A DNA stretch of 64,000 bases from Berberis thunbergii (taxonomy: Eukaryota > Streptophyta > Magnoliopsida > Ranunculales > Berberidaceae): NCBI GenBank assembly GCA_003290165.1, contig QNQO01001162.1, positions 1 through 64,000 on the forward strand, in the 5' to 3' direction. The translations under genes were made by a program, and so were the position numbers. The notes beneath the pieces are model-generated. The model was not told the origin of the DNA and made no database searches. It saw only the letters and a list, made by a program, of their open reading frames with translations. Below are positions 23,601-36,900 of the stretch, piece by piece (within the stretch, counting starts at the first letter, position 1; the number at the start of each line of letters is the position of its first letter).

Positions 23601-25049
23601 TAATGGAAAAATAGTTTTATGATGATTGTGAGCTTGGCCATGGGATTATAAATTAGAGTTGTATTCCCCTTTTGATGAACATGGGAAAATGTCTGGTACT
23701 CTTTCCTTTTTTTGTCAATAAATTGAGTCGAGCTTTAATCATCTATAGATATTGACTGATTTATTACCTCATTAATTAGTGATGGAGTTGCAACTTCTGA
23801 ACGGGATGTGGAAATAGGAAATAATGTATATGCGCATGAAGACAACTGTCTACTGTTAAGGAATATCATTAGTTTTTAAACATTGCCGGAGAGCAATTCA
23901 AGTTTCTGTTCAACTCAGGATTTCCGCTGTTGATTTATTTCATTTGTCTAGTCTAGTTGTGTCACTCTTTTCACGGTATGTTGCATATTATGTTTTATTT
24001 TGCAACATTTGTTAGAGTAATTTCATTTGTCTAGTTGTGTCATCTCTTTTCACATTGTCTTGGATGTTATATTTTATTTGCAGTTGCATATCATGATAAA
24101 ATTTTTTTCTAAGTTTTGCATGATCACAAGATTCACAACCATGGATTCTGATTTTGTTTTTTGAGGTAATTTCGATAAGTTGATTTTAAGAAATATTTCT
24201 TAAAATTTTCATTTCTAATTTTGAAGTTATCAATATAATTTAAGTATTTTAAATTCTTACATATTACAAAAACTACATAAAACTACATATTGTGTGAGAA
24301 TCACTTATATAACAAAATTTTAATACAAGACTTAAGTTATAATTTGTATCATAAATCGGGTTAAACTATACATAAATTGAGATTGGCTAATGAAAAATAT
24401 AAATATTTGAATTTCGAAAGAAATTTTGATAACTAAAAAAAAGAAATATTTACTGAAATTTTGATAACTAAAACAAAAGAAATTTTGTTTCGAGAAATTA
24501 CATTCCTTGCTCATAACCAATTTAAGGTGAGAACCTTCCCGGACATCAGCATTTGACAAAAATCTTGCAAGAGCATGATGCTTTACAATGCATCAGCTGT
24601 GTGATTGGTTAATTCACCTGCAGACGTGAAACAAAGTTCAGTAGGATGATAACACAATATGCGAATCCAAGCGCTGGTGGTGCTCCAACCACGGAGATTG
24701 GATGGATTTTTATGTACCAGTCACAGAGTTTTTTGCTGCTTGGAATCAGAAGCTTGAGCACAGCCTTTTTTTTTTTTTTTTTTTTTTTTTAATGTACTAG
24801 TGACAGCTTTTCCTTACTGGTGTACATTGTTTCAATAACAAAAACTTTTAGAATGCATTCAATAAAATGTTACTGTGTTAGGCACCTAATTTGAACACTT
24901 TCCCCCTTAACTGATTTTGCTTCGATTTATGCTAGTGTTTTTTTCCTTCTTCGAAACTACCCCTTACCCTACGACTACATTTGCTCTTTCTGATGAGTTC
25001 TCCATTTGTCATCTTCCACAAGCTTACGTTTTGGACAAAAGCATCAATT
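23601..25049. other. Spacer between the PHR gene and the GMC scrap
   Basis: The PHR 3' UTR is probably at its left edge, with AATAAA-type text near 23718. The rest is AT-rich, with a T-run at about 24769-24790. No gene is visible. Confidence 0.45.
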
Positions 25050-25475
25050 GTATGAACATATTCTGCTTAAACTGATGCATCCTTGGATCTATAAAGAGAC
25101 ATCTAGTTTGGACAAAGATAAGAAACAAGTACTACATACAAAAGCCAAAGAGATTGGAGATTACAAGACCAGAGATTGTAGATTACAAGAAATTCTTTAC
25201 ATGCCCTAGGGAAATCTAGGTATGGATATGGGTTATTCGAAATTGATCACCATATTGTGGCAAAAACCAATCATGGAAGTACCATCACTCCTTTTAAGTT
25301 TGTTACTCCTCTGTAACCTTCCCAACATCAGCAAGGCTGCCATGGGATTTGAACCTGATAAATCTGTGAAAGTAGAACCATTGACAACTCTCAATCCATC
25401 AACTCCAAACATTTGGTAATCCTCATCCACAACCCTTCCAGTACTGCAGCGTCCATGATAATAATGATACGTTCA
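25050..25475 (-). pseudogene. C-terminal scrap of a GMC oxidoreductase
   Basis: On the minus strand 25430-25233 encodes VDGLRVVNGSTF, then GSNPMAALLMLGRLQRSNKL, which matches the last exon of the gene at 31460-33402. The match continues into its downstream flank (25050-25232 against about 31330-31480). The rest of the enzyme is absent and the conserved HYHGGC segment is degraded, so this is non-functional. Homology stops near 25475, where PHR-like intron sequence begins, which marks the duplication junction. Confidence 0.85.
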
Positions 25476-25568
25476 TTTTACAACAATAATACTATTACTT
25501 ACGTTGTCATCTATCTTTATATAATTTTCCAATTTAATCTAAACATTGTAGCTTTGCTTGGATGTCAG

Positions 25569-28500
25569 GGATCTCGCAATGATAGCAGAACAATTGCGAC
25601 TGGAAGTGGAAGTTCGGAGACGGCTGCATGGCCAACTTAATGTATGTATGGATACCACTTTATAATATGAGCAATTCTGCTGAATTTTGATGATCTGCCT
25701 CGCATGACAAATAAAAACGTTTTCTATAATTGGGAAGAAAGATGTATATTCAAACATCTGTAAAAGGTGTTCCCCTAAATTTCTGGATATGTGCACTATG
25801 CTTTACGAAAGTAACCTTCTCCTTTAAAACACTCATGAAACTCATAAAATAACCAAAGAGAGGGTCATTGTTCAAATAAGCAAGAAGAGAATCCTTGTTC
25901 AGGTGGATGGAGGAGATGCTTGTGAAGATGTTGTTTACAGGAAAAGATGGCAAATTACTTATAGGTCAGTATTCGGTTAAGGTCTTGAGAGATATAGGTG
26001 GTAAAATGTAGGTGAAGGAGAAGGGTTTGAAATTGGGGAAGAGAGTGATCATAGTGTCAAAATGATGGGAGCTCACTCCACCAAATTGACATTTTTGTAA
26101 CAATCCCAAAAACAATAACATTTTTGAGCTATGACAATCCACAAAGCAATTTTACACATTTTCACAAACAAAGTGATTCAATAATTGTATCACAACAAAT
26201 AGTATGAGCTTACAAGTGATGTCATTCATGGTGATCTAATTTATTGTAGCATTTTTTTTGTGTAGCTATTTTTCATTTTGTTGACTAAATTTAGTTTTGA
26301 CTTGAAATTGTTTGGTGGATTGTAATAGCTCAAAAGTGTTACTATTTTTTAAGTTGTTACAAATATGCCAATTTGGTGTAGTGGCTTCGAAGAAAAGTAA
26401 AGGAACTTGAAAGAAAAAAAGTGGTCAAAATATCTTACTGAATGCTAGCTTTGAATGTGCTATCTACGGGTGAAATAGATCCCAAACGAGGTGGAAAGTG
26501 ATAAATCCACATGCTTATCACATGTGGGATAGAGTTCGTTGGGTTCAGTGACGCAATCCAAATAGGGATCAGAAAAACCTCACAATCATAAAGAGCTCGC
26601 AGTCATTGGGTGCTTATTCTAAACATTGTTTAGGGCTTCAGAACCCTTGACCGCGCCTAAAGACAGTCACAAACCACAGTGAAGAGCACATGAAATGCGC
26701 ATGCATAATCATTCTTGTCAACTAAAATGCGAATCAATTTTCAATATGATTTTCTTGCAGACTCAAAGAACTCTACAGTGAGTTCAATAACAAGGAAAAG
26801 GAAGGTACAACACCCCTTATTTTTAATACTTATTAAATTCTATAATATATCTTTGTGTGACTGACTTTTATGAAGTTATGGGCATATGCTTGAGCTATTT
26901 GTTTGTCCATGTGATCTGTGGTTTGTCTCTTAAGGAGGATTAACAGAAAATATATTATTGAATGATTTATTATTTGGACTCTAGTGTTGTTTTATTCGGT
27001 AAGTTGTTAGCTTATTATAGAATTAATTTCCTAGTTACCCTCTTTACCGAACTCGGAACGAGATTCTTTTGAGGTGTATATATTGTAACACCCGTACTTT
27101 TCATTGACCATAATAATATTTTTGTACATAGTGTTCTAATTTATTATTTTTAATTTATTGTTAAAATAATATAGGTATATGCATATAGTAGCCTCGAGTG
27201 TATGCATGTATGGTGTTTTGCTTTGTTTGATGTGAAATTTTTATACGAGTATAAAATCCAAGTTATTTTTCATCTGAAAATATATTTTTAAATCCCATTT
27301 CGTTTGCCATGTCATTTTTAATATTTGCATGACTCTCTTACCTTCCGAATTTCGGGGCGAGATTCTTTTAAGGTGTGTATATTGTAATACCCGCCAAATC
27401 ACTTGCTAATATAATATTACTATTTTAATCATTAATAATATTTATTTATTGGTAGTATTTATTAATTGGTGGTATTTACAAATATGTAAGTACTTTATGA
27501 CATGAATTTTGGGACCTAGGTTTAGATTGATGGTGGGTAAAAGATGAGTGGTGGGTGTGTTTAGCTAAACCTAGTAAATCTCTAATTGAAACCCCTATAA
27601 AAAGAAAACCCTAGCCACCTCTTCTCTTAGGATACACACAGGAGAAAAAAAAACCTATGTAGAAGAAAAGGAGGCGAAGAGAAAAAGTTTGCTTCAACTT
27701 TGTGATTTTCGACAAAATAGTGAGTTAAACTCTATCGAATTATTCAATCTTTGATATTGATTGTCATTTGATTTTTTTTATTATGTATGTTGTTAGTATT
27801 TTGGATATATAAAGGTGAGTTTCTTTGTTCTCTTTTGCTTTTTTTTTTTTATATATATTAATCAATTGATTAAGGTTAGGGTTTAATACAGATATAAATC
27901 CTAAATATGAAAATTTTATTGTATTTTCGTAGGAATTAGATGAGTTGAAAAATAAAACCTAAAACTTGGTTTTTATTTAAATCCACAGCTTTGCGCAGTC
28001 TTAGTATTTTTAGTGGATCGAGATCTTCTAGAGGTCAGAATACCTTCAAATTAAATCCGTACATTCATAACACATGTATGAAAAATATATCGCTGGTTTG
28101 GAGTTCATTTACCGGTTAGATCTCCCTCGAGGCAGAAACAAATGTCGATGGTTGAATTTTAGAAATCATTGTATATAAAAGTTTTGGTAGAAATTAGTGA
28201 GTTTTCCTCCATTTTCTTTTCATATATTTTTGCTTGGAATTTTTTTTTGTATGTGATATGAATTTTTTTTTTATATCTAATAAGCTTGAAAATTATATTT
28301 GGGATGAAGTAGAGTTTGAGAGATTATGGTCGGTTGAAATGAGTACTTTTGTTTTGATGGAGTTTTGGTTTGTTAGAACATGTCTCTTTGTGTAACCATC
28401 ATGCATTATTACTTGTTATTGTGTGTCTCTGTTTACAGCTATTATGACCTATTATGACCAGGTCAGAAGGTTAATTGAGTTTCTCAATTTCTCTATGTTA

Positions 28501-30527
28501 GAAATTAGGTATTTTTGGATATTTGTAAATACATTTTAAGAAGAGATTTTCGGGTTGACTTGGGTATTAGTATTATTTTGTAAAATTTGTATTTGTATTT
28601 TTGTGTTATAACTTGAAATGTGTGTTTAGTGTGTGATCATACTGTAAACTTGAATTTTAAGGTTATGCAAATTGACATGCTAATCCTTATATTAAATAAC
28701 TGTGAATCCATATGGTGTTATAGAAAATTTACTTATGAAAATGTTATTTGTTTCCCCAAAAGAAAGGGTGAATATTTGTGGTCAATGTGTTTATGGCTGA
28801 CCAAGTGTCAGCGTAAAAAAAGTCTTGAGAATTATTTGATTTTTATGCTCTTTTCCACAATTCCGAAAAAAAAAAAATGAAAAATGATTTTTGTATACAA
28901 ACTTGCTTGTATACGTGTGATATAATTTTGGGTATGCAGACTTGCTTGCATATTAATGCCCCGTTCCATGTGAATTCGGTAGTACGTGTAGTATTTAGGA
29001 AATGCTTGTCATGGATCGAACTTTGGGTGAGATGACATGTTCCTCGATGTGGCACCCCACTTGGAACATGTACGCTTCGAGTGGTTTTGAAGGCAAGGGA
29101 GACACACTTAGGTGAGGTGTGTTCGGCACAAGGAGGGTAGTGCGATTGTGGAAAAGAAACGAGATTTTTGTGTATGTGTATGATTGCCTAATGGAAGAAA
29201 CTAAATGCTCATTCGACCTTAGAATGAGAACTACATGTTCCTTAAGGTAAAATGTATTTGGTTGACATTTAAATAATGGTGATTATGAGTATGATCTGTA
29301 TTTATTTGAAAATAATTGTATTTATGAGGACCAATAAATTATGAATTTTATTTATTTATTTCTAAATGTTCCGTACAGGATGGTAAGTCTACTAACATTT
29401 TTTTTTTGTCAAACTTACAACGTCCAACCTTCACTTTGTAAGTGTTGGTAAAATAAATATATATTTTAAGCATGATAGAACTTTGTAGTATGACATGTTT
29501 GTCTCATGGAGGAACTATCAGTTAGTGATGTGTTATTTATTGTGTTGGAACATTTTCATGTTAAAACATGTAACTTATTTTATTTATAAGAAAATTGAGA
29601 TGTACTCACACCAGCTTTATTGCTAACCCAAGTGAGCTTTTGCTTCTTGGGTACATTCTTTTGATAATGTAGTCGACTAGCCTTTCAGGTTTAGAGATTT
29701 TTGAGCAGCGTTACTGGAGTTCCGTTAGTGGGGCTAGCAACGTCAGAGTTTGTTGGTTAGATTATTTTTAGTTTGTTTCAATTTTCCAAACTATGTTTTA
29801 GCTGTTGCTGCTAATCGTTATGTTGTTATTGAATTTTCACGTCCTAAGTTTTGGGGAAATGGATAATCCTATGTGGAATTTAGGATTTTCGTTTTCTCGA
29901 AAATCGGGGTGTGACAGAAGGTATTTCCGGATGATGTATGAGAAGCATGCCAAACAGGAGCTTTCCTCCTGCATTTCAAGCGACCCCTTTGTTCCATTAT
30001 CAGACTTAGCAAAGCAGTCCCCCCTTGACTATAATGAGGGGAAAGCATCCCTTGGCCCTGACTATAGTGAGGGAAAAACATTGGTAAAGGATAATGCTGA
30101 AACAGGAAACAAAGTCAACCAAGCCAATGCAGCAGTTCGAGAAAGTTCCTCAAAGTTGGGGGAAAAGGCGGGTTTCTTGCAGAGTCAAAGAACTCCACAA
30201 CAGTTAATATTTGAAGAACAGGAAAGGTACCTCCGGATGAAGTATGAGAAGCATGCCAAACTGAAGGTTTCATCCAGTATTCCAGACATCCCCTATGTTC
30301 CCTTATCACACTTGGATAAATCCCCAGGCCCGGACTATAGGTGAGGGGAAAGCACTGGTAAAGGATAATGCTGAAACAGGAAATGACACCGACCAAGGCA
30401 ATGCAGCACTAGGAGAAAGCTCCTCAAAGTTGGGGGAAAAGAAAAAGGTCTCCAGTGATGAAATCACTGTCAACCGTGAACCATTAACGTATCACATTCC
30501 CTACCTGCAAAGCATTTCCAGGATATG
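25569..30527 (+). pseudogene. PHR relic: copies of exons 6 and 7, split by an LTR
   Basis: Exon 6 copy 25569-25641 stays open (EQLRLEVEVRRRLHGQL) with intact AG and GT borders. Intron 25642-26760 is alignable to PHR intron 6. Exon 7 copy starts at 26761 after TTCTTGCAG but carries TGA and TAA early. It is cut at 26805 by an LTR and resumes at 29922 with YFRMMYEKHAKQ. A second partial exon 7 copy, including a leftover TTTCTTGCAG acceptor (about 30171-30181), follows as QRTPQQLIFEEQERYLRM. A stop lies near 30341, and the tail resumes from [20 protein letters not shown] to TGA/30527. There is no MYB domain. It arose by tandem duplication of the upstream PHR gene. Confidence 0.88.
26806..29916 (+). 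mobile_element. LTR insertion, 3.1 kb, inside the PHR relic exon
   Basis: The block is flanked by the perfect 5-bp duplication GAAGG (26801-26805 and 29917-29921), and removing it restores the exon reading. It begins TACAACACCCC (a decayed TGTAACACCCC) and ends CGGGGTGTGACA. Two further LTR starts lie inside: TGTAACACCC at 27084 and TGTAATACCC at 27383. Each is preceded by a GAGATTCTTTTRAGGTGTRTATAT stretch that resembles the end of gypsy coding plus polypurine tract. It therefore looks like a collapsed multi-LTR product, not a simple solo LTR. A TATA-like CCTATAAAAAG lies at about 27594. The 3' end is homologous to 6890-7205. Confidence 0.85.
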
Positions 30528-31459
30528 ATGATCTTGAGCTCAACCATGAGAGAATAAATTAGAGATCTATTCTCCGTTTGATGGACATGGGAAAATGGCT
30601 GGTACTCTTTCCTTTTTTGTAAATAAAATGATTTGAGTTTATATCTTTTCTGATTTATGCCCCATTATTTAGTGGAGTTACATTAAAGGAAATGACCGCT
30701 GAAGTAGGAAATAATGATATGCACATGAAGAAAAATTTCTACTGTTAAGGAATTAGCATTAGTTTTGGTGAAGAGAAACTCAAAGCTATGCTCAACTCAA
30801 GACCTATATTATTAAGCTATTTCATTCGCCTAGTTGTATCACTCTCTTATCATGTTACAATGCATTTATGTTTTATTTCCATTCCGTGGGATCTGAGGTG
30901 CTGGTTGTGAATGGGAAAAAAATGGCTTGTTTAAAGGAAAATTTGCAACTAATAAACGTTATGTTCTCACAACTAATTTTCATTCAGTAACAGCGTGTTA
31001 ATTTGAAAAAGAATATTATAAAGATTGTCTTGGTTATTTTGATTCCTTCATGCTGCAGCTGTGCAGCATATTCAGAAAAAAGGGCAGGGAGAAAATGTGG
31101 GATTTGTTTTTTTGGATTTATGGGTGAAGTACATGTGCATTTGAAACTATAAGAATGCGTAGTAATGAAATTTCAGAGATCTTGGTAATGGAAATTGAAA
31201 GATTACGCGACAACATCAAATTAGATAAGACAACACCCTCCTTTTTTTTGAAAAATGGAAATGGATAAAATTATAAGAAATGATGGACAGTTACTCATAT
31301 CCCTGCCACATATTTTGTTAAAACTAAAGCATCTTTAGTTCTATAAAAGTACCGCAAAAGACTGCATATTAGTTTAGACAATAACAGAATCCACAAACAA
31401 GTATTACATACTGCTAGCAAGATGAGAAGGAAAATTATTCTTTACATACCTTGGAACAA
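30528..31459. other. Spacer between the PHR relic and the GMC gene
   Basis: Its left part resembles the PHR 3' flank (for example GGACATGGGAAAATGGCTGG, comparable to the text near 23680), so the duplication included the 3' UTR. No gene is present. Confidence 0.5.
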
Positions 31460-33402
31460 CTAGGCATTGAGATGAGTTGTCGGATATTGATTACCATAGT
31501 CTGGCAGACAAGTCATGCGAGTAACATCCCTCCTTTCAAGTATGTTACTCCCCTGGTACCTTCCCAACATTAGCAAAGTCGCCATTGGATTTGTACCTGG
31601 TACATCAGGCAAAGTAGAGCCATCGACAACTCTCAACCCATCAACTCCGTAAACTTTGTAATTCTCATCCAGAACCTTACCAATACTGCATCCTCCATGA
31701 TAATGATAAAATGTCTTTATGTTCAGTTTACAAAATTCTCTCAACTCCTTTGTGCTAGAAAGTGCCACATTTTCATTGTCTTCAGTCCCCAAGAATAATT
31801 TGATCGACATCGAGCGCGTGACTTTCTCGACCAAACTACCCATCTTCACACACTGATCCAGGTCTCTCACCTCAACAAGATAATTGAATCTCACTGAAGG
31901 ATTTTGCCTAGGATCAGTGTTCTTTAGCTCCAACTTACCTTCTGATATCGGGTATGTGAGTTTAGCCCCAATCCGTAGTCTTGTTTCATTTGGGGTTATT
32001 TATCGGATCACTGATTGAATAATGACTTCAAAATCATGTGTTATTCCTACAATTTGAGGAATATCTGAACTTGGAACTTCTTGAGAGTAGTCTAACAGAA
32101 AGGACAAAGCTGGGTTGTCTTTGATGCCTCTGCCCACTTCTCTTGCATCCACAAGAAGTGAGACGTTGAAAAGTTTCAGGTGTTCTTTTGGTCCAATGCC
32201 ACTTAACATAAGGATTTGGGGACTACCTAGTGCTCCTGCAGACAATATAACATCACCCCATGATCTTCCATCCTCTTGTTTGTTGAGGTAAGCTTCAAAG
32301 GTTTCTTCACCATTTCCATCACTTTTAATGAATGCCACACCTCTGACCCTCGGACTAGCTTTGTTAACTGCATGGTTTGACATATATGTTACATAATCAT
32401 CATCAAGAAGAGCCTATGGTACTCCTACAGAGTTTGGTTCTCTATAATGTAGAAAAAAGTAGGATGGATTGATTTCCAGAAAAGAGAGAGATAGCGTAAA
32501 CCGGATTGAGTGAGAAATATCAACAAACATATCGCCTACATGAATCAGGCAAAACAAGAGCCTCCACCAATACATTCAACTTACTATGATCATTGAAAAT
32601 AACATTCTTGACTGTCGCATTCAATAGAACAGTGATCCTCTCCACAATCCCGTAAGCTAGAAGATCGGCAGAGCTGTGTCTCTTTCCATGCCCATCAAAT
32701 ATACTACCACCCACTTTAGTCCCTGCAACATGTTCCAAACTAAACCCATTAAAACCAAGACCTCCTGCCTCAACAAGGCTATCTCTCACAACAGCTTGCC
32801 ATTCACTCAATTCATTTGGTTCAAACACTACCTTATCTTCCACCCACTCATAAGCTTCCCTCACCAACCTCTTATCCCACCCCACTCTCTGAATAAACTC
32901 TTCACTAGCTCTACTATAGAACCCGCTGTTTATTGCCGTCGAACCTCCCAAAACTCTTCCCCTCATATTCACCACTCCTTCCTCAGACACAAAAGTTTGT
33001 GCTATCGATGAAAACTCATCAGTTTCGATCAAGGGTAGTCCATATTTCTTGCTTTCTGATACAATGGGGTCATTGTAAGGAGACCCGCCGCGCTCTATTA
33101 AGAGAACTGAGAACCTCTCAGATAGTGTGGCAACTAAGGGACATCCACTTGCACCTCCTCCTACAACAATATAGTCGTAATGCCTTCCTGAAACTTGTTC
33201 TACATCTGAAGTTATGTAAGGGAGTTTGAGTCCTGCAATAAGGGTGAGTAAATAGAAGATGAAATAAGATTTGTGGGAAAAACTTTGTGAAGGAAATGAA
33301 GGATTTACCTGGATTAGGTGAAGAAGATGAACATAGTAAACTCATTAGCAAGAGAAAACTTGTTGAAATGAAGCAATGGAAGATGATTGAATCAGACACC
33401 AT
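31460..33402 (-). pseudogene. HOTHEAD / mandelonitrile-lyase-like GMC oxidoreductase, broken
   Basis: GMC flavoenzymes of this plant group are secreted FAD proteins, either alcohol oxidases or hydroxynitrile lyases. Exon 1 is 33402-33309, with a hydrophobic signal peptide (SDSIIFHCFISTSFLLLMSL). Exon 2 is 33232-32585, with the FAD-binding GGGASGCPLVATLSERFSVL and RGRVLGGSTAINSGFYSR. Exon 3 starts at 32367, with WGDVILSAGALGSPQILMLS and SGIGPKEHL. It hits a stop at about 32000. The next recognisable stretch, KLTYPISEGKLELKNTDPRQ, is about 50-60 residues further along in the family, so a segment is missing. The C-terminus keeps FYHYHGGCSIGKV (catalytic His) and GTNPMATLLMLGRYQG. The stop plus deletion argue for a recently dead gene. 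It lies head-to-head with PEX12. Confidence 0.85.
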
Positions 33403-33924
33403 TTTGACCCCTTGAAATGAAGCTTCAAAACTATGTATGAGAATGCATTATTGGGTGCTAAACAATTGTCAATTCATAAATTAGCTTTAAAAATTGTGAA
33501 GAAATCCTTTAAACTATATTTCCTATTTTGCTGGAAGCCTGGACAACTTGTTCATGCATCCAAAGCAGTGAAAATAAAATTTCTTATTGACAGTGATAAG
33601 ATAACCAACAATCTAATCAAATACATGAATGATACTCGAATCGAAAGAGAAATTAAAAGTTGACCCGACTGGTTGATAATAAGGGTCGGTGACCCGAACC
33701 GCATTGGGTGGCGGTGGTAGCTAGTAAGTAACAACCCAACCCAACCCAAGCCAAGCATTAAAAGTCCCACCGTCATCCACTGCCATAGAAAGAAAACACT
33801 GTTCTGCTCCGCTCTCTCTCTCTGCTGCTCATGAAACCAATCTTGAGAGTTGAGAGTTGAGAGTTGAAAGTTGAATGAGATAACACATCACACATCACAT
33901 CGTGATCGTAAAGAAGGATAAGAG
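33403..33924. promoter_or_regulatory. Divergent intergenic region between the GMC gene and PEX12
   Basis: The 522 bp must hold both promoters. Near PEX12 a CTCTCTCTCTCT pyrimidine patch (about 33813-33826) and the GAGAGTTGAGAGTTGA repeat (about 33844-33862) look like leader sequence. No firm TATA box was assigned. Confidence 0.5.
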
Positions 33925-36900
33925 ATGTTGTTTCAGGTGGGAGGACAGGGGGCTCGCCCCACCTTCTTTGAGATGGCCGCGGCCCAGCAGCTTCCCGCCA
34001 GTCTCAGGGCCGCCCTCACCTACTCTATTGGTGTAAGCAATCGTGCTCGCTCGCAACTTTTAGGGTTATGTCGGATTTTATCATTTTTTTTGCTGAAACT
34101 TTTGATTGTGCAGGTTTTGGCATTGAGAAGACCTTTCTTACACAAGGTGTTGGACTATGAAGACGAGTTCTTTGCTCTCTTGATGCTCATTCTTGAAACC
34201 CATAGTTTGCGAACTACGGGTAAGTTTTTTTTTTTTTTTGGTGTTATTGGGTTTCTGAAGATTATTCAAGTATGAAAATGTTTTTCCTATATCGTCGTCA
34301 ATTGAGAATCCAATTTTGGGGTGGTAGTGTTAGATGAAAAAAGTTTTAAGACTTGAATAAAGTTTCAATCTTGCAACCTAATGAGTTATAACTGTTGACA
34401 ACGGAAACACCAACCTTTCAAGAATTTGAAATCCTAGGCTAAGAAAATTAGGACTAGCCCAGGGATTATTTCAATAAATTTGGAATTACCAGCTCAAGGG
34501 GTTCTGGATACTAGCAATCTTATGGGGAAATGCTAAAAGTCTGAACTATTTGAGAGAGTGCAACTTGTGTCAACATGAGATGGCACTCATGCCAAATTAA
34601 AATGCAGTATAAAATCTCTCAACAAAAGATAAAGCATTCAAACGCTCTTACTCATTATAGCCCCTTTCAGTTCTACTACCTTCCCGTCCTAGATACAATC
34701 AAAGTTAATGGACCTCAAATGTTGGCCTCCCTCCCATTGGATGACTTGAAGAAGTTGAACACATGCTTCTCAATTACTGGCCATTTTCATTCCACTATCC
34801 ACCCAATGGTGAGCTTCAAAGGTCCTTAGGTCGTTCCTTTCGTATAAGAAAAGGCATGGCAATGTTTCATGATTTGCTCCCTTCAATCCATCATTTAACC
34901 CTTGCCCATATGCAATCTTTCTAAAAGTTCCCTAGTTCAGGTCCAATTCAAGTCGGGATTAAACTGGCCCCTCTCCTCAGTTTCACCAATTTAGGGAGGA
35001 ATAGATTTACCCACATTTCTTTCCATGCTACCAAATAATCCTTACTCCATTGCTTTAGCCTCCTTTGAGGTATTTCTACTTGAACCATAGTTGAACCCAT
35101 ATGAAGAGCCTGCACTTGCATTTGTTCATTTTATTCAAAGGATGTTCTCCTCTTCAACCCAATTCACTTTGAATTAGAGGAACCATATTTCCTTTTGGTT
35201 GCCCTGCCACCAAAAGGTTTGGCAAATGACCAGAGTCCACTCTAGGAGGAGCAACAAAATCCATTCTTTCTACTTAGCACTTGTGGCCCTTGTTTTGCTA
35301 GTTCAGGCGTATTTCACCTTTCTTGGAATGTCCATAAACTTTTTTGCTTTGTACAAAATTGGCATTTTTTTTAATAGAAATCACAGTTATGCTACTCTTT
35401 GCTTCCATAAACCAAATAACAATAAAGTTGTCTTCTATCACCCTCAACTAAACCCTAAATTCTCTCACATTGTACACGTCCTCCCAAAAAATCTCCTCTC
35501 TTTGAACTTTTACAACAACTAACAACCCATCTAAAAGTATCTTCTGTATTTTGACAGGTTAGAGGTATGGAATACGCATCCATAAGCTCATGCAATTTAT
35601 TCATGCACAAAAACATCTTATGCCTATATTTGGCTTGTCTTTTAAGTGTTTGAACCAGACATGGGATTGAATCATTTAATGAGCCCTCTCATATATCAAG
35701 CTGGACAATCAATATTCCTGATGGCGCTGTTAATATTTTGCACCCGATCTTTGTTCACCTTCACATTCTGCTACAGTTTTCCCATTTCCCTTCGTCATGA
35801 GTGTACGGACTTTCAGAACTTGAGACTGATGCATTACTTTCATCGTCAGATGGCAGCTGTTGTTTCTGTTTTCTCCTCGAGTTTCAGCTTCTTGAAGAAA
35901 CACTTCATCTTTTGCTCGTCGTTGGTCTGAAGAAATCCCACTTATTTCAATGTGTTACCCACCCCCTTTTGTTTGGCCTCATAAACCACGTTCCTCATTC
36001 TTTGTTATGGACACCTTGAGTAACCTAGGTGATTACCTATCTTTTTTTAATGTGTGAATGACAGTGATACTCTTTCACCTTTTGTTGAACAAGGTGGTTG
36101 TATAGACTTGGTGAAGTTTAGGGATTTGGAGATAGTTCTTGATAGTTGAGATGTTTCATGTTTCTAGTAGCCTTGATTATTTATTTATTTATTTATTCTG
36201 TTAAGAAAGAATAGGTTCAGATACCCATGTATGTAGTTTTGGAAATGCTACTTGGCATGCTAATGTTCAATGGCAAAACTTCTTCACTGCCCCATGCCCA
36301 CCATTGTTTGGCCATTGAATGCATGCACCACTGTTCCAATTTCAATGGTAGTGGTTTTGCACATCCTCATGTCAATCATGGTGAGAACCCCTGTGGTCCA
36401 CTTGCTAATGGACTACAATGGTCTGATAATATTTCTATAATTGTTATTATCTGTAGTTGTCGATTCTATCTTTCTGAACTTCTTCTGAAAATTGTATTTT
36501 CCTTTGCAGATGCTTCTTTTTCTGAGTCCTTGTATGGTTTGCGAAGGAGAGCAGTACAGTTAAAATTGAGCACAGGCAGAGGCACTTCTAATAAAGATAC
36601 AAATGATACACTTCCTCACTCTGGATTGGAAAAGCGTCAAAAAGTTCTCTCAGTTGCATTTCTGGTACAATATTTTTTAAGCATCTCGGAAATAAAGTTA
36701 TACTATCGGTAGTCAAATTTTCATTTAATAGGTTTTGCTCATGCCTTGGCCTTTAAATTCTTGGATAAACAATATTTTACCATCATTTTTCAGAAGTTCA
36801 TGTCCTTCAAAAGGCGAAGTTAAATGAGTCGATATTTTTCTATAATGCCTATTTAATTGCCTTTTCTTATGCATGTAGTAGTTTTTTTTGTTGCTGTCAG

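Noticed and set aside
23198..23641. 147-codon minus-strand ORF
   Set aside because: It is the antisense shadow of PHR exon 7.
32676..33229. Plus-strand ORFs of 98-111 codons
   Set aside because: They are shadows of GMC exon 2, which has clear minus-strand FAD-binding motifs.
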